Both the position numbers and the translations under genes were made by a program. A DNA stretch of 7,840 nt from an uncultured Lachnospiraceae bacterium (GTDB lineage: Bacteria; Bacillota; Clostridia; Lachnospirales; Lachnospiraceae). The notes below the pieces were generated by a model, which was given only the letters and a program-made list of their open reading frames with translations, did no database searches and was not told where the DNA came from. Shown one piece after another: positions 1 to 5,853 of this stretch (positions are counted from its first letter, which is position 1; each line of letters opens with the position of its first letter). The stretch is from the NCBI GenBank assembly GCA_902766655.1, contig CACXEL010000242.1:1-7840 (forward strand), read 5' to 3'.

Positions 1-9
1 ATTATAGCA
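1..9 (-). promoter_or_regulatory. Possible extended -10 promoter element facing out of the window
   Basis: The minus strand ends with TGCTATAAT, a perfect TGNTATAAT extended -10, in AT-rich DNA. No good -35 lies at 16-18 bases, but extended -10 promoters often do without one. It would drive a gene beyond the left edge, separate from the fru operon. The downstream gene is not visible, so this remains tentative. Confidence 0.4.
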
Positions 10-106
10 CAAATTGCACAAAAGACCAGTAAAATCAAATCATTTTCTGTGTCCTTTTCGTGAAATCTGTGAGCCGGAGCATGGGTCCACGCAGAGCTCT
101 CACATC

Positions 107-131
107 TGCCGGGGCCTGCGCGGTCCCGGCA
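107..131 (-). repeat. GC-rich hairpin downstream of fruA
   Basis: A perfect 7-bp stem: the minus strand reads TGCCGGG and CCCGGCA, with an 11-base loop. It lies about 115 bases after the fruA stop. No T-run follows, so intrinsic termination is doubtful. It may still serve as a 3'-end stabiliser of the fru transcript. Confidence 0.45.
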
Positions 132-247
132 GTGATCATGCAGGAGCCTTGCGGCTTCCGTGATCGCGCCTTCGGCCGCGCAGGGGCCATTGCGGATGTC
201 CGCGAACGTGACCGGCTCACTCACCGGGAATTGCCTGAACGCCTCAA

Positions 248-2179
248 TTATTTCTTCGCGCTCTTCTTCATGAAGGTCAGGATGGCGCAGCCGACGATGG
301 AGCCGATCAGAACAGCCACGATGTAGAGCGGCCACTTGCCGATGATCGGGAATACCCAGAGGCCGCCGTGCGGAGCCGGGCTGGTGCACTTGAAGACGGC
401 TGTCAGGGCGCCGGAGACGGCGGAGCCGATGATGCAGGACGGCAGGACGCGCTGCGGTTCAGCAGCTGCGAAGGGGATAGCGCCTTCGGAGATGAAGGAG
501 ATACCCATGATGTAGTTGACGAGACCGGCCTTCTGCTGGTCCTCGGTCCACAGATCCTTGAAGAAGGTGGTGGAAAGGGCGATGGCGATGGGCGGGACCA
601 TACCACCGGCCATGATGGCCGCCATGATGATCTGGCCGGTCGGGTCGCCGGATTCCATGGACTGGCTCAGCATGGCCAGACCGAAAGCGTAGGAAGCCTT
701 GTTGAAGGGGCCGCCCATGTCGATGGACATCATGCCGCCGGTGATGGCGCCCAGGAGGACCAGGTTGGAGGTTCCCATGCTGGCCAGCATGTTGGCCATA
801 GCGGAGTTGATGCCGGAGAAGATCGGGTTGACGGTGAACATGATGAGACCGATGCCCAGCATGCCAAGCAGCGGATAGAGAAGGACAGGCTTGATACCTT
901 CCAGGGAATCCGGAAGCTTCTCGCACTGCTTCTCAAGCCACTTGGTCAGGTAGCCGCCTGCGAAGCCCGCGAACATGGCGCCGAGGAAGCCGCCGCCGAC
1001 TGCTGCGGCAGAGCCGAAAACGGAGAACCAGGAAGCGCCGGCATTGGCCAGGAAGCCACCGGCCATACCAACGGCAAGACCCGGACGGTCAGCGATGGAC
1101 ATGGCGATGAAGCCGGCCAGGATCGGAAGCATGAAGCCGAAGGCTGCGCTTCCGGTCTGGTTGAAGAAGCGGGCAAGGCCGGTCGCGGAACCGAGGCTGC
1201 CGCCTGCGTCGGGAACCATGATACCGTCGACCAGGAAGGAGAGGGCGATCAGGATACCGCCGCCAACGACGAAGGGAAGCATATGGGAGACGCCGTTCAT
1301 CAGGTTCTTGTAGAAGGATCTGACAAAGCCCTCGTCTGCCGGAGCAGCGGCTGCCGCCGGAGCAGATCCGTCAAGAACCGGCGCCTGGTTGTTCAGGATG
1401 GTGTTGATGAGCTCCTCCGGCTTGTTGATACCGGCGGAGACGGAAGTCTGGAGGACCTGCTTGCCGCCGAAACGGGCAAGGTCGATCTTCTTGTCGGCCG
1501 CGATGATGATGCCCTTGGCATTCTTGATCTCTTCCGCGGTCAGGACGTTCTTGGCGCCTGCGGAGCCCTGGGTCTCAGCCTTGAGGATGTAGCCCATCTC
1601 CTTGGCCTTCTTCTCGAGGGCCTCGGCAGCCATGTAGGTGTGCGCGATACCTGTCGGGCAGGCGGTGATGGCCAGGAGCTGCGGGCCGCCGCCGTAGGAC
1701 TTGTTCTCCTCAGCCTCGAGCTTCTCAGCCTCGGCCTTGTCGACGATGGAGCGGAACTCTTCCACGGACTTGGCATTGCGGAGGGCATCCGTAAAGTCAT
1801 CATCCATGAGGAGCGTGGACAGGCGGGAGAGGACTTCCAGATGGACGTTCTCCTTGGTGTTGGGAGCAGCGATCAGGAAAATGATGTTGGACGGCTCATC
1901 GTCCGGAGCATCATAGTCGACACCGCCCGGTACCGTCATGGCGGCAAGACCCGGTCTGTCGACAGCGTCCGTCTTGGCATGCGGGATCGCGATGCCTTCG
2001 CCGATCGCGGTGCTGGTCTCAGCTTCGCGGGCAAGGACAGCAGCCTTATACTTGGCCTTGTCGTTGATGTTGCCTTCCTTGACCATCAGCTCTACCATCT
2101 GGTCGATCGCTTCCGCCTTATTCTTGGGGCTTCCGCCGAGCTTGATGCCTTCGGGCTTAAGTAAATCAGTGATTCTCAT
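248..2179 (-). CDS. fruA: Fructose-specific PTS permease, EIIABC
   Basis: A 643-residue membrane permease that takes up fructose and phosphorylates it to fructose 1-phosphate, using phosphate passed from HPr. Three domains are seen in order. EIIA (about 1-147) has GEGIAIPHAKT with phospho-acceptor His67. After a charged linker rich in Glu/Lys and a short Gly run (148-165) comes EIIB (about 166-265), with ACPTGIAHT and phospho-acceptor Cys174. After an Ala/Pro-rich linker (about 268-284) comes EIIC (about 285-638), a multi-pass membrane domain with typical fructose-family stretches: LPFVVGGGILIAL, SIADRPGL, MGGPFNKASYAFG, EGAIPFAAAEP and PAPHGGLW. The protein ends with a lysine-rich cytoplasmic tail. 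Length and all active-site residues are intact. It is the last recognisable gene of fruRKA; no HPr or enzyme I gene follows within view. No clear intrinsic terminator is seen after the stop. Confidence 0.97.
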   Translation of the reverse strand: MRITDLLKPEGIKLGGSPKNKAEAIDQMVELMVKEGNINDKAKYKAAVLAREAETSTAIGEGIAIPHAKTDAVDRPGLAAMTVPGGVDYDAPDDEPSNIIFLIAAPNTKENVHLEVLSRLSTLLMDDDFTDALRNAKSVEEFRSIVDKAEAEKLEAEENKSYGGGPQLLAITACPTGIAHTYMAAEALEKKAKEMGYILKAETQGSAGAKNVLTAEEIKNAKGIIIAADKKIDLARFGGKQVLQTSVSAGINKPEELINTILNNQAPVLDGSAPAAAAAPADEGFVRSFYKNLMNGVSHMLPFVVGGGILIALSFLVDGIMVPDAGGSLGSATGLARFFNQTGSAAFGFMLPILAGFIAMSIADRPGLAVGMAGGFLANAGASWFSVFGSAAAVGGGFLGAMFAGFAGGYLTKWLEKQCEKLPDSLEGIKPVLLYPLLGMLGIGLIMFTVNPIFSGINSAMANMLASMGTSNLVLLGAITGGMMSIDMGGPFNKASYAFGLAMLSQSMESGDPTGQIIMAAIMAGGMVPPIAIALSTTFFKDLWTEDQQKAGLVNYIMGISFISEGAIPFAAAEPQRVLPSCIIGSAVSGALTAVFKCTSPAPHGGLWVFPIIGKWPLYIVAVLIGSIVGCAILTFMKKSAKK

Positions 2180-2185
2180 TCCCTA

Positions 2186-2193
2186 TCCTCCTT
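2186..2193 (-). promoter_or_regulatory. Ribosome-binding site of fruA
   Basis: The minus strand reads AAGGAGGA with 6 bases to the ATG, an essentially ideal Shine-Dalgarno. It gives fruA strong independent translation initiation despite the long gap after fruK. Confidence 0.8.
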
Positions 2194-2235
2194 ATAAGAA
2201 AATCTATAGTCAGCGCCTTTCCTTCTTTTTGGCCG

Positions 2236-2285
2236 CCGGTCATGACCGGGGACGGCTCTCACGGGACCGTCTGAGAAGGGCAGAC
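2236..2285 (-). repeat. Cluster of inverted repeats in the fruK-fruA spacer
   Basis: Three inverted repeats occur in the 138-base gap. GTCTG/CAGAC (2285-2269, loop 7) overlaps GACGG/CCGTC (2271-2251, loop 11), so the two cannot form together. Next comes a perfect 14-base palindrome CCGGTCATGACCGG (2249-2236). No T-run follows any of them, so none is a typical terminator. They may stabilise, process or modulate the fruKA message. I see no convincing separate promoter for fruA in the gap. Confidence 0.5.
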
Positions 2286-2317
2286 ACAGAACTAACCTTG
2301 TATAATCCCGGTGCCGG

Positions 2318-3226
2318 TCAGCCAAGCTGGGCAAGCAGGGCTTCGACCTCAGGTCTTGTGGCCAGATCCGGGGAGAAAGCGCTCGCGGAGCCCGTGCACA
2401 GACCCATCTTGAAGGCCTTCTCGTAATCGCCGTCGTTGTCCAGATAGCCGGTCACAAAGCCGGCGACCATGGAATCGCCCGCGCCGACCGAATTCACGAC
2501 CGTGCCCTTGGGGGCTGCGGACTTGAGCACGTCACCCTTCTCGGAAATGAACACAGCGCCCTCTCCCGCCATGGAGATCAGGATGTTGCGACCGCCCATA
2601 TCCTGGAGCTTCTTTGCATAAGGGATGACTTCGTCCTTGGTCTTCAGCGTCACGCCGAACATATCGCCCAGCTCATGGTTGTTGGGCTTGATCAGGAAGG
2701 GATGGAACTTGAGGACCTTGAGCAGAAGGTCTCTCTCGGCATCCACCACGATATCGATCCCGCGGCCCTCCAGGCGGCTCATGATGCGCTCATACATGTC
2801 GCTGGGAAGCGTGTTGGGCACGCTGCCGGAGATGATGAGCATGTCGCCCGCCACCAGCTTGTCAAGCTTGGCATAGAGCTCCTGCACATTCTCCTCCGTG
2901 ATCTTGGGGCCCTGTCCGTTCAGCTCGGTCTCCTCGTTGGACTTGATCTTGCAGTTGATGCGTGACATGCCCTCCGCGACCTCGATGAAATCGGAGCCGA
3001 CGTTGAAGCCCTTCAGACGGTCTGCGATCTCACGTCCGGTAAAGCCTGCCATAAAGCCCAGGGCAAAGCTGTCGTGACCGAGGTTCTTCAGAACGATGGA
3101 GACGTTGATCCCCTTGCCGCCGGGGAGAATGTTCTCGTAGGTCGTACGATTGATCACGCCGAGCCTGAAATTGTCGGTGCGGACAATGTAATCCAGGGAC
3201 GGATTAAAGGTTACCGTGTAAATCAT
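2318..3226 (-). CDS. fruK: 1-phosphofructokinase
   Basis: A 302-residue PfkB/ribokinase-fold sugar kinase that phosphorylates fructose 1-phosphate with ATP to fructose 1,6-bisphosphate, feeding glycolysis in the cytoplasm. Seen: the substrate-side N-terminus TFNPSLDYIV (6-15), the first PfkB signature PGGKGINVS (35-43), and the second signature NSVGAGDSMVAGF, with GAGD at 248-251 and Asp251 as the catalytic base. The length is normal for the hexose-phosphate kinase subgroup. By sequence alone a tagatose-6-phosphate kinase (LacC) is possible, but its place between fruR and a fructose-type permease makes FruK far more likely. The start ATG is fixed by a strong GGAGGTGAT inside the end of fruR and the ATGA overlap. 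A 138-base spacer separates it from fruA. Confidence 0.95.
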   Translation of the reverse strand: MIYTVTFNPSLDYIVRTDNFRLGVINRTTYENILPGGKGINVSIVLKNLGHDSFALGFMAGFTGREIADRLKGFNVGSDFIEVAEGMSRINCKIKSNEETELNGQGPKITEENVQELYAKLDKLVAGDMLIISGSVPNTLPSDMYERIMSRLEGRGIDIVVDAERDLLLKVLKFHPFLIKPNNHELGDMFGVTLKTKDEVIPYAKKLQDMGGRNILISMAGEGAVFISEKGDVLKSAAPKGTVVNSVGAGDSMVAGFVTGYLDNDGDYEKAFKMGLCTGSASAFSPDLATRPEVEALLAQLG

Positions 3227-3972
3227 TTCATCACCTCCACAATGTGCTCATACTTCTGATACTTTTTATCCGGAATCCTGTCCGTGACAATCGTGGCGCT
3301 CTCGAAGACTCCGAAGGACACCGGTGATATCACGGAGAACTTGCTCCGGTCGCATAAAACATACCGCTGCGCGGCCTGTCTCATGGACACCTGTTTGACC
3401 AGGGCTTCATTTACCTCGGGAGTCGTGAAGCCTGCCTTCTCGTCCACCCCGTTGGTGCCCCAGAATCCGATGGTAAAGTGATACTTTTTTATACTGTCGG
3501 CAGCCAGACCGCCCACGATGGCCTCGGTCCTGCTCTTCATCTCGCCCTCTGGAAGAAAGACCCGGCAGCCCTTGACGGCCAGTTTCATGGCGATCATGAC
3601 TGAGTTGGTCATGTAGACGGCTCCTGTCTCGGTGATGGCATCGGCCAGGGCCTCCGCCGTAGTCCCCGAGTCAATGTAGACAAAATCATCCGGGGAAATA
3701 AGGCCCGCAGCATACCTGCCGATCGCCTGCTTTTCCTCGTAGTGCAAGGTCTTTTTCTCCGCCATGGACAGCTCCTGCACCATGTAGCGGCTGTCCAGGG
3801 AGGTAGCCCCGCCGTGGACCTTGATGAGCTTACCTGCCTTGTGAAGCTGATTGAGATCCCGTCTGATGGTCGAAGGGGAAGCGTCGAGCGCCTGCTCAAG
3901 CTCCGGCACCGTGACAGCTTTTTCCCTGTCCAGCAAATCCAGGATGAGTCTCCATCTTTCTTCCGTTAACAT
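3223..3972 (-). CDS. fruR: DeoR-family transcriptional regulator of the fructose operon (FruR)
   Basis: A 249-residue regulator. The N-terminal winged helix-turn-helix (about 5-56) has the DeoR signature, including VPELEQALDASPSTIRRDL at 22-40 and the wing stretch KLIKVHGGA at 48-56. The C-terminal sugar-phosphate sensor domain (about 75-235) has the expected family landmarks: IDSGTT at 100-105, TNS at 122-124, GTNGVD at 172-177 and CDRSKF at 207-212. In fru operons such proteins usually repress fruRKA, with fructose 1-phosphate as the likely inducer; this is inferred from context because other DeoR members sense other sugar phosphates. The ATG start gives the canonical MLTEERW N-terminus. 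The stop overlaps the fruK start by 4 bases (ATGA), so the two are translationally coupled, and the regulator heads the operon it likely controls. Confidence 0.92.
   Translation of the reverse strand: MLTEERWRLILDLLDREKAVTVPELEQALDASPSTIRRDLNQLHKAGKLIKVHGGATSLDSRYMVQELSMAEKKTLHYEEKQAIGRYAAGLISPDDFVYIDSGTTAEALADAITETGAVYMTNSVMIAMKLAVKGCRVFLPEGEMKSRTEAIVGGLAADSIKKYHFTIGFWGTNGVDEKAGFTTPEVNEALVKQVSMRQAAQRYVLCDRSKFSVISPVSFGVFESATIVTDRIPDKKYQKYEHIVEVMK
3229..3238 (-). promoter_or_regulatory. Ribosome-binding site of fruK within the 3' end of fruR
   Basis: The minus strand reads GGAGGTGAT just before the fruK ATG, a near-perfect match to the anti-Shine-Dalgarno. It lies inside the last codons of fruR, so fruK translation is coupled to but probably stronger than that of the regulator. 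Confidence 0.8.
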
Positions 3973-3977
3973 GTCAG

Positions 3978-3983
3978 TCCCCC
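3978..3983 (-). promoter_or_regulatory. Ribosome-binding site of fruR
   Basis: The minus strand reads GGGGGA followed by 5 bases to the ATG. It is a somewhat degenerate Shine-Dalgarno, weaker than the GGAGG of fruK or the AAGGAGG of fruA, which would fit lower production of the regulator than of the enzymes. Confidence 0.55.
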
Positions 3984-3987
3984 AATG

Positions 3988-4034
3988 TCAGATTCAACCT
4001 TTTTTATGATAACATCATCTTCAATCAGTTTCAA
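3988..4034 (-). promoter_or_regulatory. Candidate FruR operators: three TTGAANNTGA direct repeats
   Basis: The minus strand carries TTGAAACTGA (4034-4025), TTGAAGATGA (4024-4015) and TTGAATCTGA (3997-3988). The first two are in tandem, one helical turn apart. The third lies 27 bases on from the second, at the likely transcription start. DeoR-family regulators commonly bind short direct repeats around their own promoters. Assignment to FruR is inferred from position. Confidence 0.6.
4006..4034 (-). promoter_or_regulatory. Predicted sigma-A promoter of the fru operon
   Basis: On the minus strand, TTGAAA (4034-4029) lies exactly 17 bases from TATCAT (4011-4006), four of six and five of six matches to the -35 and -10 consensus. 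Transcription would start near 4000, giving a leader of about 25-30 bases before the fruR ATG. The promoter overlaps two of the three TTGAANNTGA repeats, as expected for a repressor-controlled promoter. Confidence 0.75.
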
Positions 4035-4248
4035 CCAAATCCACTTATATGACATATCCAAAACTCAGAGCGGTATTTTGTGCATATTTGATAGTTTCGA
4101 AAAGAAGGATGCCTGTTTTTGTGGCTTTTTGCCCTTTTTAAAAGCAAAACCAGTCATTTTCAAGCACGGTATCAGGTTGAAGCGTGACCGTTTGTGCGCT
4201 TTTTTGCCCTTTTCACTTATCCCGGATGTCTGGCCGTGCTCTGACAGC
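4035..4248. other. AT-rich intergenic spacer upstream of fruR, no gene seen
   Basis: This stretch is clearly richer in A/T than the flanking genes and is full of short A or T runs. Frames that stay open across it (for example minus 4376-4065 and plus 3985-4473) give low-complexity lysine- or phenylalanine-rich peptides without family resemblance, so I do not call a gene. It contains an imperfect direct repeat and a short palindrome, listed separately. It is the likely upstream regulatory region of the fructose operon. Confidence 0.6.
4118..4213. repeat. Imperfect direct repeat pair in the fruR upstream gap
   Basis: Two copies of a similar motif occur at 4118-4138 and 4191-4213. On the plus strand they read tttgtggc then tttttgccctttt, and tttgtgcgc then ttttttgccctttt. 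They differ by one substitution and two small insertions and start 73 bases apart. The function is unknown; the A/T-rich composition makes such repeats easier by chance. Confidence 0.55.
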
Positions 4249-4287
4249 AAAAAAAGGACAGACAAGAATGACTTCTCATCTGCCCTT
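4249..4287 (-). terminator. Rho-independent terminator after hflX
   Basis: About 80 bases after the hflX stop, the minus strand forms a 14-bp stem with loop GTCA. The arms are AGGGCAGATGAGAA and TTCTTGTCTGTCCT, paired with three G-U wobbles, and a T-run (4255-4249) follows. Stem length, tetraloop and U-tract are typical of intrinsic termination, and it insulates hflX from the fructose operon. Confidence 0.85.
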
Positions 4288-4365
4288 CTCATAGATTGCT
4301 CAAAATGTCCATGGACCAGCCGCAGAGAGCAGTCCACAGTATCGACGTCACAGCCGCCCTCCCGC

Positions 4366-5718
4366 TTACCTCTCAAGCTCGGCTGTGATCTGGCCGTAGA
4401 GGGGGGCCGGCAGCATGGCTTTCACAAAAATGCCTTCCGCCTCGTAGGACTCAGCCATGAGGGTCCCTTCTGACCGGATCCTGGCAGTCAGACCTCCCTT
4501 GGCGTAGGGAATCAGTCCCTCGAAAAGGATCTGCCCGCTCAGGAGATAATCCTCCAGCCCCTTCATCAGCTCATCGAGTCCGCGGCCGGTCCGGGCAGAG
4601 ATCCGCCAGCACTTTTCCGCCCGCCGGTCGGTCAGGTGGATGTCATCGCTTTTGTCCGTGTCCTCCAGCCTGTCGGTCTTGTTGAAGAGGGTGTAGACGG
4701 TCTTGCCACCCGCACCGAGCTCGTCCAGGGTGTCGTAGACGACTGCCATCTGGTGGGCCATCTCCGGGTTGGAGGCGTCCACCACGTGAAGGATGAGGTC
4801 AGCGCTGGCAGCCTCCTCCAGCGTGCTCCTGAAGGCTTCGATCAGGTGGTGGGGAAGCTTGTGTATGAAGCCGACGGTGTCCGTCAGCAGGATCTCATTT
4901 CCTCCGGGTAGGGTCAGGGAGCGGGTGGTCGGGTCCAGCGTCGCGAAGAGGGCATCCTCCTCCAGAACACCGGCATCGGTCAGACGGTTGAGCAGGGTGG
5001 ACTTGCCTGCGTTGGTATAGCCGACGATAGCAGCAACCCTGACGCCGCCTTCCCGCCGTCTGCCGCGGATCAGGTCCCTGTGGCGCCGGACCTCCTCCAG
5101 GTCCTTTTTGAGGACAGAGATCCGCTTGCCGATGAGGCGCCGGTCCATCTCCAGCTTCTTCTCACCCGGGCCTCTGGTCCCGATGCCGCCGCCCAGCCGG
5201 GACAGGGACTTGCCGAGACCGATGAGGCGGGCGGACCGGTATCGGAGCTGGGCCAGCTCGACCTGGATCTTGCCCTCCGCCGTCCTGGCCCTGGCCGCGA
5301 AAATATCCAGGATCAGCATGGTCCGGTCCATGACCTTGGCGGCGAGAGCGTCCGACAGATTGTTGTACTGGGCCGGGGAGAGCTCGTCGTCACAGATCAC
5401 CGTGTCGACGTCCAGGGCCGTCACGGCATCCGCGACCTCCTCCAGCTTGCCGGTGCCCACATAGGTCCCCGGATGGATCTTCTCCCTGGCCTGCACCACC
5501 GAGCCGACTGTCTCACCTCCGGCAGTCCGGATGAGCTCGGCCAGCTCAGAAAGGCTCCGCTCCGTCTCGTCCATCTCACCCTGGGCCACAGCTACCATGA
5601 GAACACGTTCAGGCCGGGTGGTGTTGTCGATCATGCGCCCGGTGCGCGGGCTTTCCGAAACAGGCGGCTCCTCGGGTTCGAGCCCCCAGGGAATATAGTC
5701 ATAGATATTGTCAGTCAT
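4366..5718 (-). CDS. hflX: Ribosome-associated GTPase HflX
   Basis: A 450-residue translational GTPase of the HflX family (Obg/TRAFAC group). Members bind the 50S or 70S ribosome and split or rescue stalled ribosomes, often under stress. Seen: the HflX N-terminal domain (about 36-145, with the family stretch HPGTYVGTGK at 82-91), a coiled linker after the glycine-rich GGGIGTRGPGEKKLE at 176-190, then the G domain. Its motifs are GYTNAGKST (G1, 233-241), the threonine of FATLDPTTR (G2, about 260), DTVGF (G3, 280-284), NKTD (G4, 346-349) and SAR (G5, 374-376). A short C-terminal domain follows from about 400. All GTP-binding motifs are intact and the length is normal for the family. The ATG is preceded by AAAGGAG about 5 bases upstream. 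A terminator lies just upstream and another downstream, so the gene is probably transcribed alone. Confidence 0.96.
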   Translation of the reverse strand: MTDNIYDYIPWGLEPEEPPVSESPRTGRMIDNTTRPERVLMVAVAQGEMDETERSLSELAELIRTAGGETVGSVVQAREKIHPGTYVGTGKLEEVADAVTALDVDTVICDDELSPAQYNNLSDALAAKVMDRTMLILDIFAARARTAEGKIQVELAQLRYRSARLIGLGKSLSRLGGGIGTRGPGEKKLEMDRRLIGKRISVLKKDLEEVRRHRDLIRGRRREGGVRVAAIVGYTNAGKSTLLNRLTDAGVLEEDALFATLDPTTRSLTLPGGNEILLTDTVGFIHKLPHHLIEAFRSTLEEAASADLILHVVDASNPEMAHQMAVVYDTLDELGAGGKTVYTLFNKTDRLEDTDKSDDIHLTDRRAEKCWRISARTGRGLDELMKGLEDYLLSGQILFEGLIPYAKGGLTARIRSEGTLMAESYEAEGIFVKAMLPAPLYGQITAELER

Positions 5719-5772
5719 ACAGCTCCTTTCTCCGGCTGCTCCGCTGAGAGATATTATTCGGCCGGCCGCGCA

Positions 5773-5795
5773 AGGCAGCTTTCGGAAAGCCGCCT
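5773..5795 (-). repeat. Inverted repeat (hairpin) in the hflX leader region
   Basis: Ten paired bases (one G-U) with a 3-base loop: the minus strand reads AGGCGGCTTT, CCG, AAAGCTGCCT. No T-run follows on the minus strand, so it is not a standard terminator. It lies only about 10 bases beyond the T-tract of the upstream terminator and 55 bases before the hflX start codon. It could be part of the hflX 5' leader, or untranscribed debris if the hflX promoter lies closer to the gene. Confidence 0.55.
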
Positions 5796-5805
5796 CTGCG
5801 TTTTC

Positions 5806-5837
5806 AAAAAAGGCCCGGCGCTTCAGGCCGGGCCTTT
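5806..5837 (-). terminator. Rho-independent terminator after the TPR lipoprotein
   Basis: On the minus strand, 16 bases after the lipoprotein stop, there is a perfect 11-bp stem (AAAGGCCCGGC pairing with GCCGGGCCTTT) with a 7-base loop CTGAAGC. The 3' arm runs into six T (5811-5806). It should end the nucleotidyltransferase/lipoprotein transcript and separate it from hflX. On the plus strand only three T follow the stem, so it acts mainly in one direction. Confidence 0.93.
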
Positions 5838-5853
5838 GGTAAGGTGTTCATTT

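Noticed and set aside
35..220. Minus-strand 61-codon Arg/Ser-rich frame below fruA
   Set aside because: The product is typical of an out-of-frame reading of GC-rich DNA. The neighbouring frame starting at 224 looks more protein-like and is reported instead as an uncertain finding.
368..2164. Plus-strand open frame of 598 codons opposite fruA
   Set aside because: It lies exactly antisense to a complete, fully recognisable permease gene, has a Gly/Asp/His-rich low-complexity product and no matching family. Such frames arise from the codon bias of GC-rich genes.
2301..2306. Plus-strand TATAAT in the fruK-fruA gap
   Set aside because: No suitable -35 lies upstream, and no plus-strand gene follows; it would only give antisense RNA to fruK. 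A chance match is the simplest reading.
4065..4376. Minus-strand 103-codon frame after hflX
   Set aside because: It begins inside the end of hflX, covers the terminator and the AT-rich spacer, and gives a lysine-rich low-complexity product. The composition looks non-coding.
3985..4473. Plus-strand 162-codon frame across the hflX-fruR gap
   Set aside because: It overlaps the fru promoter, the hflX terminator and the hflX 3' end, its product is unlike any family I know, and its base use follows the AT-rich spacer rather than the genes.
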